From the IMG/VR virus record IMGVR_UViG_3300008262_006132, positions 1 through 64,000 of that record: 64,000 nt of DNA, one strand, 5' to 3'. A model generated the notes under the pieces. The model saw only the letters and a list, made by a program, of their open reading frames with translations. It ran no database searches and was not told the origin of the DNA. The position numbers and the translations under genes are program-made. This stretch comes from a virus. Of this stretch, positions 25,264 to 33,600 are shown one piece after another. How positions within the stretch are numbered: the stretch's first letter is position 1; every line of letters begins with the position of its first letter.

Positions 25264-27009
25264 ATGTTATTAAAATTCAATGATTTTTCGGACTACAAAT
25301 TATTTGAGAATTTAGTTTCTGAATCTATTGTTTACTTCTCTCCTAATTTTAGAAATAAACTAAAGTCAATTACTGATGATATTTCTAAAGACCTTCTTAG
25401 TATTGAAATGAAAGATGTTAAGCCAGACATCACATTTATTGATTTGGATAAGAATGATTTTTTAACATTCACAACTATGCAGAATGTTGAAAAGGAGTTC
25501 AAAGAAAAACATCCACACTTAGATATCTTCACACGTCCGTATGGAGGTATTGCTGATATACTTTACAATTTACAAAATGATAGAGAAATTGCTCAGGTTT
25601 ATTCAAAGTCAAGAAATCAAATTAAAATTGGTAGACTTATAAATAAATTTTTTCCGAATAAATATTCATCTAAAGAAGTTGAGCAGTTTGTAAATAAGTT
25701 TAAATCTACCGAAGTAAAGGCAGGTGAAAACTTTAAATTAGTAGAAGGTGATGAAATTGATTTTTGGTATGATTCAAATAATTACGCAGAACTCTCAGGA
25801 TCTTTAGGAAACTCTTGTATGAGAAATATTAAAGGTGTATTTGAGATGTATACTAAAAATCCAGATGTTTGTAAAATGCTTATTCTCGTAGAAAACCATA
25901 AATTACTAGGCAGAGCTCTTGTGTGGAAAATTGTAGAGTCAGATGGCATTAATTTTACTTGGTTTATGGATCGACAATATACAATAAAAGACTCTGATGT
26001 TTTAAAATTTAGAAAGTATGCAATTGAAAACAACTGGGCATTTAAAACTAAAAACACTCACACATTATTGAAGGGTGTAACATACAAAGACGAGGAACTT
26101 CAACTTGACATGAAAGTTCAATTAGATAAAAATATAGAATATGACAAATATCCATATTTAGATACTTTTAGAAGATTTGATCCAGAAAATAAAGTACTTT
26201 ATAATAATACAGATAGTAAAGCTATTGGTGATTATATTTTAGATCAAACTGATGGGGATTTCATAGTTATAGAAGATGGTGAATGGTCAGAGTATTACCA
26301 AGAAAGAATACCATCAAACCTTGCTATATGGTCTGAACCTTTACAGGATTGGCTTAATATTAATTCAAGTATAACTGTTAGTAGTGGTCAAAGAAGAAAT
26401 CAAGGAGTTTACCCTGAAGATTTTGATGATATAGTTTGGTGTGATAATGTGAGTGAATATTACTACGTAGATGACGTAGTTTATTCTGAAGAGTATCAAA
26501 CTTATATACCTGAAAATGAAAGTATAAGTGTCATAAATGAGATTGAATCTGATTGCACAGTCAACGCAGATGCTTACTATGTTGATAAAGACGATGATAT
26601 TTGGATCGGACTCTCAAAATTCTCTAAAGATCTCTGGTATGTTGAATGTTGTGAACATGATGAAGATTGGAAAACTGGTTGGACACACTTAGGCATTCTT
26701 AAAGAATTAATGGTCAGAAACTATCAAAATAAACTTATTCCAAAAAAGTTTTCAACTGTAGCTTACCAAAACCTATCAGGACCAGAAGGTGTAGAGTTTC
26801 TTACTGAATTAGATGCTTTTATTTTAGATAAACAAATTGATAAGTCTAAAGAATTTAAAGTTGATAAGTTTGAATATAATAAACTACTACTTAATATTGA
26901 AGATGAGTTGAGAAAAAAGAGTTCTGAAAAGATTCAGCAAGGAATTGATTCAGAAAAAATATCAAACAGAATGACTGATTCAAAAATTTGGAACTATTTC
27001 AAAGATTAA
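25264..27009 (+). CDS. Large unknown protein with leader and SC...DRxY module
   Basis: A 581-residue protein beginning MLLKFNDFSDYKLFENLVSE, a longer variant of the leader. Residues 180-255 contain GSLGNSCMRNIKG, CKMLILVENHKLLGRALVW and FTWFMDRQYTI; the same order of SC, R-x-x-V and F-x-DR-x-Y occurs in the 15171-16853 protein. The C-terminal half is acidic and Tyr-rich (SEYYYVDDVVYSEEYQTYIP), with repeated short YYVDD units that look like tandem beta modules. Function unknown; packaging into the head is inferred only from the leader. It overlaps the convergent lysozyme gene by 11 nt. Confidence 0.7.
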   Translation: MLLKFNDFSDYKLFENLVSESIVYFSPNFRNKLKSITDDISKDLLSIEMKDVKPDITFIDLDKNDFLTFTTMQNVEKEFKEKHPHLDIFTRPYGGIADILYNLQNDREIAQVYSKSRNQIKIGRLINKFFPNKYSSKEVEQFVNKFKSTEVKAGENFKLVEGDEIDFWYDSNNYAELSGSLGNSCMRNIKGVFEMYTKNPDVCKMLILVENHKLLGRALVWKIVESDGINFTWFMDRQYTIKDSDVLKFRKYAIENNWAFKTKNTHTLLKGVTYKDEELQLDMKVQLDKNIEYDKYPYLDTFRRFDPENKVLYNNTDSKAIGDYILDQTDGDFIVIEDGEWSEYYQERIPSNLAIWSEPLQDWLNINSSITVSSGQRRNQGVYPEDFDDIVWCDNVSEYYYVDDVVYSEEYQTYIPENESISVINEIESDCTVNADAYYVDKDDDIWIGLSKFSKDLWYVECCEHDEDWKTGWTHLGILKELMVRNYQNKLIPKKFSTVAYQNLSGPEGVEFLTELDAFILDKQIDKSKEFKVDKFEYNKLLLNIEDELRKKSSEKIQQGIDSEKISNRMTDSKIWNYFKD

Positions 27010-27787
27010 TTGATCCTAGTGAGGCCAGAAACATCTCACTTTCTTTTTCTCTTCTTTTTACTAATCCTGGAAACTTCTTACTTATTCTAAATTCTTTTAT
27101 ACTGTCTCCAGCAGCTCTATATTCTGACTTTTTCAGATTATCAGCAACTTTTGAATTTCTTAGTCCACTAACACCTGAGTTGAACGCGAGTGATACGAGT
27201 GAATCAAACATACTTTGTGTAACTGGAACGACAACCCCTTGTGACTCCCAGTCTCTAAACATTCTTCTCACACCATCTGCTGCAACTTTTAAGTCTTGTT
27301 TTAGCAAACTTTCAGCTTCTTCTTTAGAAATTTCTTGGCCTAACTTATATTTTGAATCACCTACTCTTTCAGCATGTCCGTATCCAACAGTTATCATACC
27401 ATCACCAATTTGATATGCTTTAAGTTTTAATTTCTCTTCATTTTTAATGTGATTCCATCCTTCATCTGATAAAGTTAACTCTTTTGCATTTTTGAATTGA
27501 CTTTCTTGAACTACCTCAACTGCAACCTGTTTTGTCTCATCATCAGTTTTTGAGTTATTAATAATTTGAACAACATTAGTAATTGTATTAAAAGCTAATA
27601 GTGAACCTATAGCATATTTAATTATCCTTCTTTTAGATGACTTAGAGAGTCCTTTTATTTTCTCAAGTACATTGTTCCAAATAGATTTTATATCTACTGA
27701 TTCATTTATAGAGTAGTCGATATACTCTATTATTTGTTTTACTTTTAGTTCTTCGTTATATCTTTCGAAGCTTGATAAATGATGCAT
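26999..27787 (-). CDS. T4-type lysozyme (GH24) with leader and membrane segment
   Basis: A 262-residue protein. Residues 105-262 match GH24 muramidase: catalytic Glu118 in NEEKLKLKAY, Thr133 in MITVGYGH, then SMFDSLVSLAFNSGVSGL and FPGLVKRREKESEMFL. The Asp equivalent to T4 Asp20 is not obvious; Asp129 is two residues away. The N terminus MHHLSSFERYNEELK is leader-like, and residues 55-77 form a hydrophobic helix, so the enzyme may be membrane-tethered or exported like a signal-arrest-release endolysin. It cleaves peptidoglycan for lysis or entry. TATATATA ends 5 nt before the ATG. Confidence 0.9.
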   Translation of the reverse strand: MHHLSSFERYNEELKVKQIIEYIDYSINESVDIKSIWNNVLEKIKGLSKSSKRRIIKYAIGSLLAFNTITNVVQIINNSKTDDETKQVAVEVVQESQFKNAKELTLSDEGWNHIKNEEKLKLKAYQIGDGMITVGYGHAERVGDSKYKLGQEISKEEAESLLKQDLKVAADGVRRMFRDWESQGVVVPVTQSMFDSLVSLAFNSGVSGLRNSKVADNLKKSEYRAAGDSIKEFRISKKFPGLVKRREKESEMFLASLGSINL

Positions 27788-27792
27788 ATAGT

Positions 27793-27800
27793 TATATATA
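27793..27800 (-). promoter_or_regulatory. TATATATA box, 5 nt before ATG at 27787
   Basis: Lies back to back with the box of the divergent 27832 gene; both genes carry leader-like N termini. Confidence 0.5.
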
Positions 27801-27821
27801 AAAAGATAAATTTTATTTTAA

Positions 27822-27827
27822 TATATA
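27822..27827 (+). promoter_or_regulatory. TATATA box, 4 nt before ATG at 27832
   Basis: Gap actt. Confidence 0.5.
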
Positions 27828-27831
27828 ACTT

Positions 27832-28020
27832 ATGAAGAAAATTAAAACATACAAAGAGTTTAAAGAACCAACAGTCTCTTGGGAAGAATTAGCAAAAGAT
27901 TTTCGTGAAGATAAAAGACACGATAAAAATTCTGTAGCTGCTGATACTTTTAATGCAAGTCAAATTGAAGAAGTTCAACCTGCTAATATGGTTATTAAAG
28001 ACGAAAAGAAGAAAGACTAA
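27832..28020 (+). CDS. Small leader-bearing protein
   Basis: A 62-residue protein beginning MKKIKTYKEFKEPTVSWEE. MKxxxTYKEF is the closest match in the window to the T4 capsid-targeting sequence MKTYQEFIAE. The rest is charged and probably disordered (KDFREDKRHDKNS, IKDEKKKD). Its small size and charge resemble T4 internal proteins. It overlaps the convergent 28017 gene by 4 nt. Confidence 0.55.
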   Translation: MKKIKTYKEFKEPTVSWEELAKDFREDKRHDKNSVAADTFNASQIEEVQPANMVIKDEKKKD

Positions 28021-28211
28021 TTTTCTTTTCTTAAAGATCCAATACACACAGTATTTTCTTTTGGTTCGTTCCAAACGTTTCCGATCATATGACAAGTGTG
28101 TGTTCTATTTTTTATAGAACCAGAATTGAACATTTTGTCGACATAATTTGGAAAATTATTATTATGTTGAGACTTTACTTTATATGGGCACTCTTTACAA
28201 GACTTTCTCAT
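28017..28211 (-). CDS. Small Cys/His-rich protein
   Basis: A 64-residue protein with CKECPYK near the N terminus, THTCHMIG in the middle and VCIGS near the end. The C-x2-C ... C-H ... C pattern, with several His in SQHNNNFPNY, suggests a zinc or other metal site. Small proteins of this plan (SCKxCPxK ... CHM ... CIG) are common in large phages but have no known role. It overlaps the upstream 28208 gene by 4 nt (ATGA type), so both are co-translated. Confidence 0.65.
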   Translation of the reverse strand: MRKSCKECPYKVKSQHNNNFPNYVDKMFNSGSIKNRTHTCHMIGNVWNEPKENTVCIGSLRKEN

Positions 28212-28483
28212 TCTAATACTATTTTAATTCGTTCATCTCGCTCATCTTCCGCGGTCACAATTTTGTAAATTGAATTTAAAGTTCTAAATTCTCTATCGCT
28301 AATTATTTCTGTAACTTGTGTTGTTCTTAGTTCGGTAGTCCAATCATTCCAAAGTTGAAATGATTTACCAATTTCTGGCCAAGTATTAAAGCTTCCGTGA
28401 AATATATCTCCTGACTTTATATACATATTTTTTTCTTCTTTATCAGGAAGAGTCTGTATTTTAATAACTTTAGCTTTTATCAT
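28208..28483 (-). CDS. Unknown small protein
   Basis: I start at the ATG at 28483 (MIKAKVIKIQTLPDKEEKN); the open frame runs to 28531 but would overlap the divergent 28508 gene. The 91-residue product is beta-rich (IKSGDIFHGSFNTWPEIG, TTELRTTQVTEIISD) and looks like a small barrel. Translationally coupled to the Cys-rich gene downstream. Function unknown. Confidence 0.6.
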   Translation of the reverse strand: MIKAKVIKIQTLPDKEEKNMYIKSGDIFHGSFNTWPEIGKSFQLWNDWTTELRTTQVTEIISDREFRTLNSIYKIVTAEDERDERIKIVLE

Positions 28484-28494
28484 TTTGAAAGTTG

Positions 28495-28502
28495 TATATA
28501 TA
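28495..28502 (+). promoter_or_regulatory. TATATATA box, 5 nt before ATG at 28508
   Basis: Palindromic box between divergent starts at 28483 and 28508 and may serve both (12 nt gap on minus). Confidence 0.5.
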
Positions 28503-28507
28503 CTTAT

Positions 28508-28801
28508 ATGAAAAGTAGTGAACCGAAACAAAAAAAAGAGCCTGGTTTCTTTGATGAAGTCATTATGACTTTTTCAAATAATAAATCAATGCTTAGTTCT
28601 AAAAAGATTGAAAGATTCATTGTTTTCAACTGTTTTTTAGTTTTGACATTTTATTATGTCTTTATAAATATAGACGAAATAGACGCTAGATCATTTATCG
28701 AGATTATTGGAGTTTGGTTATTTTATGGTGGTTACAATTCATTTATGAGTTTGAGAGATAAAAAACTTTCAAATCAAAATGGTGACGAGCCAACTCAATA
28801 A
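28508..28801 (+). CDS. Two-helix membrane protein
   Basis: A 97-residue protein with a charged N-terminal tail (MKSSEPKQKKEPGFFDE), two hydrophobic helices (IVFNCFLVLTFYYVFINI and IIGVWLFYGGYNSFM) and a polar tail. Size and topology would fit a holin, and the lysozyme gene is less than 1 kb away, but neither is proof. A general inner-membrane accessory role is equally possible. Confidence 0.6.
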   Translation: MKSSEPKQKKEPGFFDEVIMTFSNNKSMLSSKKIERFIVFNCFLVLTFYYVFINIDEIDARSFIEIIGVWLFYGGYNSFMSLRDKKLSNQNGDEPTQ

Positions 28802-29185
28802 TTATTTGTCAGGTATTACTCGATATAAAAAAGCGTAGTCACTATATTCAATCATGTGGAAAACTGAGGCTTCGTCATAACCGATATAGTAGAAACATTG
28901 CTTACCATTTTGATCAACTGCAAACCATTTAGAAGCAGTTTCGATTTCTGTTGCCAGTGAGATAATTCTAAATTCTTGAATTTCACTTGAATAAATAGTA
29001 ACTCTTTCTGGTTTGGTGATGATTAAAATGTCAACATCAGTAGCTTGACTTGACCAAGTAATTGGTGAGTTGTTATCACTTTTAAATCCAAGAAAAAGGT
29101 TGTATGCTTTTGCAAAAGTTGCTTCTTGAGAGAAAGAGACAAGTGAGATAATTGAAAAGAATAGTGTGATTATTAGTTTTTTCAT
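28802..29185 (-). CDS. Secreted protein, unknown
   Basis: A 127-residue protein with signal peptide MKKLIITLFFSIISLVSFSQ. The mature domain is a small alpha/beta unit (TSWSSQATDVDILIITKPER, shortened) with FAVDQNGKQCFYYIGY, and a C-terminal FLYRVIPDK. It is likely periplasmic or outer-membrane-associated. TATATTTG lies about 15 nt upstream of its start. Function unknown. Confidence 0.65.
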   Translation of the reverse strand: MKKLIITLFFSIISLVSFSQEATFAKAYNLFLGFKSDNNSPITWSSQATDVDILIITKPERVTIYSSEIQEFRIISLATEIETASKWFAVDQNGKQCFYYIGYDEASVFHMIEYSDYAFLYRVIPDK

Positions 29186-29235
29186 ATTGTATATTTTGTC
29201 AAATATAAAGAAGATGATTCAAATAAAAAAATTAA

Positions 29236-29241
29236 TATATA
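29236..29241 (+). promoter_or_regulatory. TATATA box, 5 nt before ATG at 29247
   Basis: Decides the start of the OmpA-like gene against the longer open frame from 29166. Confidence 0.5.
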
Positions 29242-29246
29242 ATTTT

Positions 29247-30056
29247 ATGAAACATTTACAAACATTTAATTCTTATGAACCAATTAATGAGGGTTGGAAA
29301 GAAAACTTACTTGCTGGATTACTAGCCTTGGTTGGGACTTATGCGCAAGGACAAAAAGAACCTGAGAGAATTGTAAGAAAGGTTAAAACTGAAAAGCAAG
29401 TTCAAAGTCTAATCGAGATGGGATATACTCTTGACTCAACTCAGGTTGATACAGTTTGGAAAGAATTAATTACAAGTGCTCCTGAAAGTGAAGTTGTATC
29501 AATTAGATATACACTTGATAAAGGTCAATATTTTGAATCCGGTAAATTTGAATTAACTGAAGATATGAAATCAGGAATAGACAGTGTACTTTCCGAAATA
29601 TTAGAAGATGGTGGAATACTTACAAATATAGATATAGAATCATCTACAGATAAACAACCACTTAGTTCATCACTTAAAGCAAAGTTAAAGTCTTTAGGAT
29701 ATAGTGAAGATAATTCTGGATTATCTGAAGCTAGATGTGGATCAATTAAAAACTACTTAGTTCAGAAAAGAGTTGATACAACTTTGATTTCTACAGAAAC
29801 AAAATCTGAATTAGGAGAGACAGAAGTTGATCCTAGTTCGAGGTATGTAAATGTTGATTTTTATTATGTTATACCAGTTGCTGTATTGCCATTTGAAGCT
29901 GAGAAAGAAGTACAAAGAGTTAAAACAACTTATTACTTATCAAAGCAAAAAGAACCAGTTAAGATTGTTAAAATAAAACACAAAGGTATTAAAGTGAAGA
30001 AGATGGGTACTGTCAGAAAAACTGGTAGCACACCACCTTTGAAGTGTTGGAACTAA
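29247..30056 (+). CDS. OmpA-C-like protein with leader
   Basis: The ATG at 29247 follows a TATATA box and gives MKHLQTFNSYEPINEGWKEN; INE|G fits the T4 protease cleavage pattern. A hydrophobic helix ending in YAQGQ comes next and may act as a signal or anchor after cleavage. Residues 100-215 have the OmpA/MotB layout: SGKFELTEDMKSGIDSVL, TNIDIESSTDKQP, LSEARCGSIKNYLVQKRVD and SSRYVNVDFYYV. Such domains bind peptidoglycan. A role in holding phage or host envelope structures is inferred. Basic C-terminal tail. Confidence 0.68.
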   Translation: MKHLQTFNSYEPINEGWKENLLAGLLALVGTYAQGQKEPERIVRKVKTEKQVQSLIEMGYTLDSTQVDTVWKELITSAPESEVVSIRYTLDKGQYFESGKFELTEDMKSGIDSVLSEILEDGGILTNIDIESSTDKQPLSSSLKAKLKSLGYSEDNSGLSEARCGSIKNYLVQKRVDTTLISTETKSELGETEVDPSSRYVNVDFYYVIPVAVLPFEAEKEVQRVKTTYYLSKQKEPVKIVKIKHKGIKVKKMGTVRKTGSTPPLKCWN

Positions 30057-30562
30057 GGATTGTAAATAACAAGAGTTGCCCAGATTAAATAGTTTGTGAA
30101 ACCTTCTATTCCGGTAGGTTGTTTTTGAATTACTGTAGAGACACCACCGAGTCTACATTCATTTAACATTGTTTTATTATGGCCTGGTGAGTTTTTCCAA
30201 GACTCAAAAACACCAGTAGAAATTTCCGAATTAATATTCTCTTTTGATTCAGAGTCTTCGAAGTTCATACTTAAAAGAAGAACATTCTCAGAGATTCTTG
30301 AACAGTTTGATCCATATTTCCAGAGTCTATCTTGTGGATTTACTAAAATAGATTCATGGTGTGATATTGTCATATCGCAACTATCTTTTAAGTAATTCGA
30401 GTGATGATTTGAGGCTTTGAAGGCGATATCATTCCAAATAAATTCATTTTTTGAAAATGATTTTCTATACTTGTTGATTTTTTCGAAACACAATTTATCT
30501 AAATTGGTCTGTGACAAAGAGACTTGTGTAAATAGGAGGAATAGAATAGTTAGAAATTTCAT
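30053..30562 (-). CDS. Secreted CAP/SCP-domain protein
   Basis: A 169-residue protein with signal peptide MKFLTILFLLFTQVSLSQ. The mature part is a CAP (SCP/PR-1) domain: LCFEKINKYRKSFSKNEF, ASNHHSNYLKDSCDMTISHHE with the His/Glu cavity, ISENVLL, and FESWKNSPGHNKTMLNECRLGG, the CAP3/CAP4 region. CAP proteins are exported and bind lipids or act on the envelope. TATATTTG ends 5 nt before the ATG, a host-type -7 box. Its stop overlaps the convergent OmpA-like gene by 4 nt. Confidence 0.87.
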   Translation of the reverse strand: MKFLTILFLLFTQVSLSQTNLDKLCFEKINKYRKSFSKNEFIWNDIAFKASNHHSNYLKDSCDMTISHHESILVNPQDRLWKYGSNCSRISENVLLLSMNFEDSESKENINSEISTGVFESWKNSPGHNKTMLNECRLGGVSTVIQKQPTGIEGFTNYLIWATLVIYNP

Positions 30563-30641
30563 GAATCAAATATAGTAAAATATTAATATTTTCCAAAATT
30601 TTTAGAATATATTTTCTTGAGATCTAAATCACTTGGTTTAA

Positions 30642-30647
30642 TATATA
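30642..30647 (+). promoter_or_regulatory. TATATA box, 20 nt before GTG at 30668
   Basis: Longer-spaced class, at the head of the fibre gene cluster. Confidence 0.5.
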
Positions 30648-30667
30648 AAATAAACTTGAGACTTTAA

Positions 30668-33600
30668 GTGGCTTTAATTCTTTTCGAAGAACCGGTTCCA
30701 GTAGAGAATGGTGATGTAAACTTTAGAGTAGACTCCAATAATTGGGCAGTTCCTGGTCAATCAGTACTTGTAAGCTATCCAGATGGTAGCTACTTGGGAT
30801 ATTTCATCGTGACTGATGTTTATATACTTGTAGAGCCTGATGGAACTGAGTATTTATATATTACTTGTCGGAATGTCACACTTTATTTTCCAGCAAATCC
30901 TGCTCCTTTATCTCAGATACCTCAGTTTTCAATAATTGGCCCAGGCATGCCTCCAAGTGGACCTCAAGGTGAATCAGGACCTCAAGGTTTACAAGGTCCA
31001 ACAGGTCCACAAGGTCTACAAGGTCCGACCGGTCCACAAGGTCTTCAAGGTCCGACTGGTCCACAAGGTTTACAAGGTCCAACAGGTCCACAAGGTTTGC
31101 AAGGTCCGACCGGTCCACAGGGTCTACAAGGCCCAACAGGTCCACAAGGTTTTCAAGGACCAACTGGTCCACAAGGTCCTCAGGGTCCTACCGGACCACA
31201 AGGTCCTCAAGGTTTACAAGGTCCAACAGGCCCTCAGGGTTTTCAGGGACCAAGTGGTCCACAAGGTCTTCAAGGACCAACCGGTCCAACTGGAGTTCAA
31301 GGTTTTCAAGGACCCTGTTGTGCTGGTCCAACCGGTGCGACTGGTCTTACTTTGACATCCGATTCTTGTTACATTTTTGACTATGATGATTCGACTACTC
31401 AGTCTTATCCAGGTAACGGTAGATTTAGACTTAATAACTCAGATATGGGTTCTGCAAATCAGATGTTTGTTTCTTACCAAGACACAACATCGAATGATTT
31501 GTCTAATTATTTTGAGGCATTAAATAATTATGGCACAACTCTTAGAAGAGGATTTTTGAAAATTCAACTTTCAACAGATCAGTCTTGGTTTCATGTATTT
31601 GAAATAACTGGTACGATTACATCTAGTGGTTCTGGTGTGACTAAATACTATTTAATACCAATTTCAAATATAGTTTCAGATAATGATTTTACTAATAATT
31701 CCAACAGCTATTTGTGTTTTACTCCTGCTGGTAATTCAACTACTGGTCCCCAAGGAGCTACTGGTCCTTCATTAGGACCTGCGGGTGCTCAAGGTCCAAC
31801 TGGTCCACTAGCTAATACAGTAACTGGTCCTCAAGGACCAACAGGCCTGTCAGGAGATGCTGGACCACAAGGTCCAACTGGACCTGCTGGATCCGGTGAT
31901 GGAAATACTGGACCACAAGGACCAACAGGCCTGTCAGGAGATGCTGGACCACAAGGTCCAACTGGACCTGCTGGATCCGGTGATGGGAATACTGGACCTC
32001 AGGGTCCAACCGGTCTATCAGGAGATGTTGGTGCACAAGGTCCAACTGGACCTGCTGGATTAGGTGATGGTAATACTGGGTCTCAAGGACCAACTGGACC
32101 GTTAGGTATGACTGGTTCACAAGGTTCAACTGGTAGCTCTATAACTGGTCCACAAGGATCAACAGGTATAATAGGTCCCCAAGGTCATACAGGACCTCCC
32201 GGTAATCCAGGTGGTGATCAGGGACCAACGGGTTTTCAAGGTAATACAGGAGTTCAAGGTATAACTGGACCATCAGCTACAGGACCGCAGGGTAATACAG
32301 GTATTATTGGTCCTCAAGGTCACACTGGTCCTCCCGGTAATCCTGGTGGAGATCAAGGTCCAACTGGTTTTCAAGGAAACACTGGTGTTCAGGGTCTTAC
32401 TGGACCTCAAGGTTTTACAGGAATCGGTACGACAGGATCTCAAGGATCTACTGGTTCTCAAGGCGCAACTGGTAGTCAAGGTTTAACAGGAACTCAAGGA
32501 GTGACTGGTACTCAAGGTTCTACCGGTATTCAAGGATTGACTGGACCACAAGGTTCTACCGGTTCTCAAGGTCAGACAGGAGCTTCTATAACTGGCCCGC
32601 AAGGAAACACAGGTGTAGGTATACAAGGCCCAACTGGACCTCCCGGTAATCCTGGTGGAGATCAAGGTCCAACAGGTTTTCAAGGTAATACAGGAGTTCA
32701 AGGTATAACGGGACCATCAATAACTGGTAATCAAGGACCTACTGGAATACCTGGTCCTCAAGGTGATACCGGTCCTGCCGGTCCTGCAGGTGGTCCTTCT
32801 GGTCCACAAGGAAACACCGGAATACAAGGTTTGACGGGATTACAAGGTCCAACTGGTTTTCAAGGATTTACTGGTTTACAGGGTCTTACTGGTCCACAAG
32901 GTTTGACTGGACTACAGGGATTAACTGGTCCACAGGGTGTAACTGGAACTCAAGGGTTTACAGGCACACAAGGAATTACTGGATCACAGGGTCCAACTGG
33001 TATTCAGGGTATGACTGGCACAAAGGGAGAAACTGGACCTTCAATAACAGGACCACAAGGTCCAACTGGTGTAGATGGTCTACAAGGTCCAACAGGACCA
33101 CCAAATGGTTTTCAAGGACCAACCGGACTTCAAGGTATGACCGGTCCAAAAGGTGACCCGGGTGGCTTTCAAGGACCAACAGGTCCAGAGGGTTCTACTG
33201 GTGTTCAAGGAACTACAGGTATATCTATAACTGGACCTCAGGGATTTACCGGTAATCAAGGAACAACGGGCTCTCAAGGATTAACTGGTACTCAAGGTAT
33301 AACAGGTTCTCAAGGTTTCACTGGTTCGCAGGGGGTGACAGGGTCTCAAGGATTTACTGGATTTCAAGGAAATACAGGATCTCAGGGAAATACAGGGTCT
33401 CAAGGTGTTACTGGATTTCAAGGTAATACTGGTATTCAAGGACCCACAGGTAATTCTATTACAGGACCACAGGGTGTCACTGGTATAGATGGTAATCAAG
33501 GTCCAACAGGACCTGCTGGTACACCTGGTGGACCTCAAGGATTCACTGGATTTCAAGGACCAACTGGGCCAAAAGGTGATCCGGGAGGTCTTCAGGGACC

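Noticed and set aside
28508-28801. Definite holin call
   Set aside because: Two helices and distance to the lysozyme gene are suggestive, but the lysozyme is on the other strand and several other two-helix proteins exist here.
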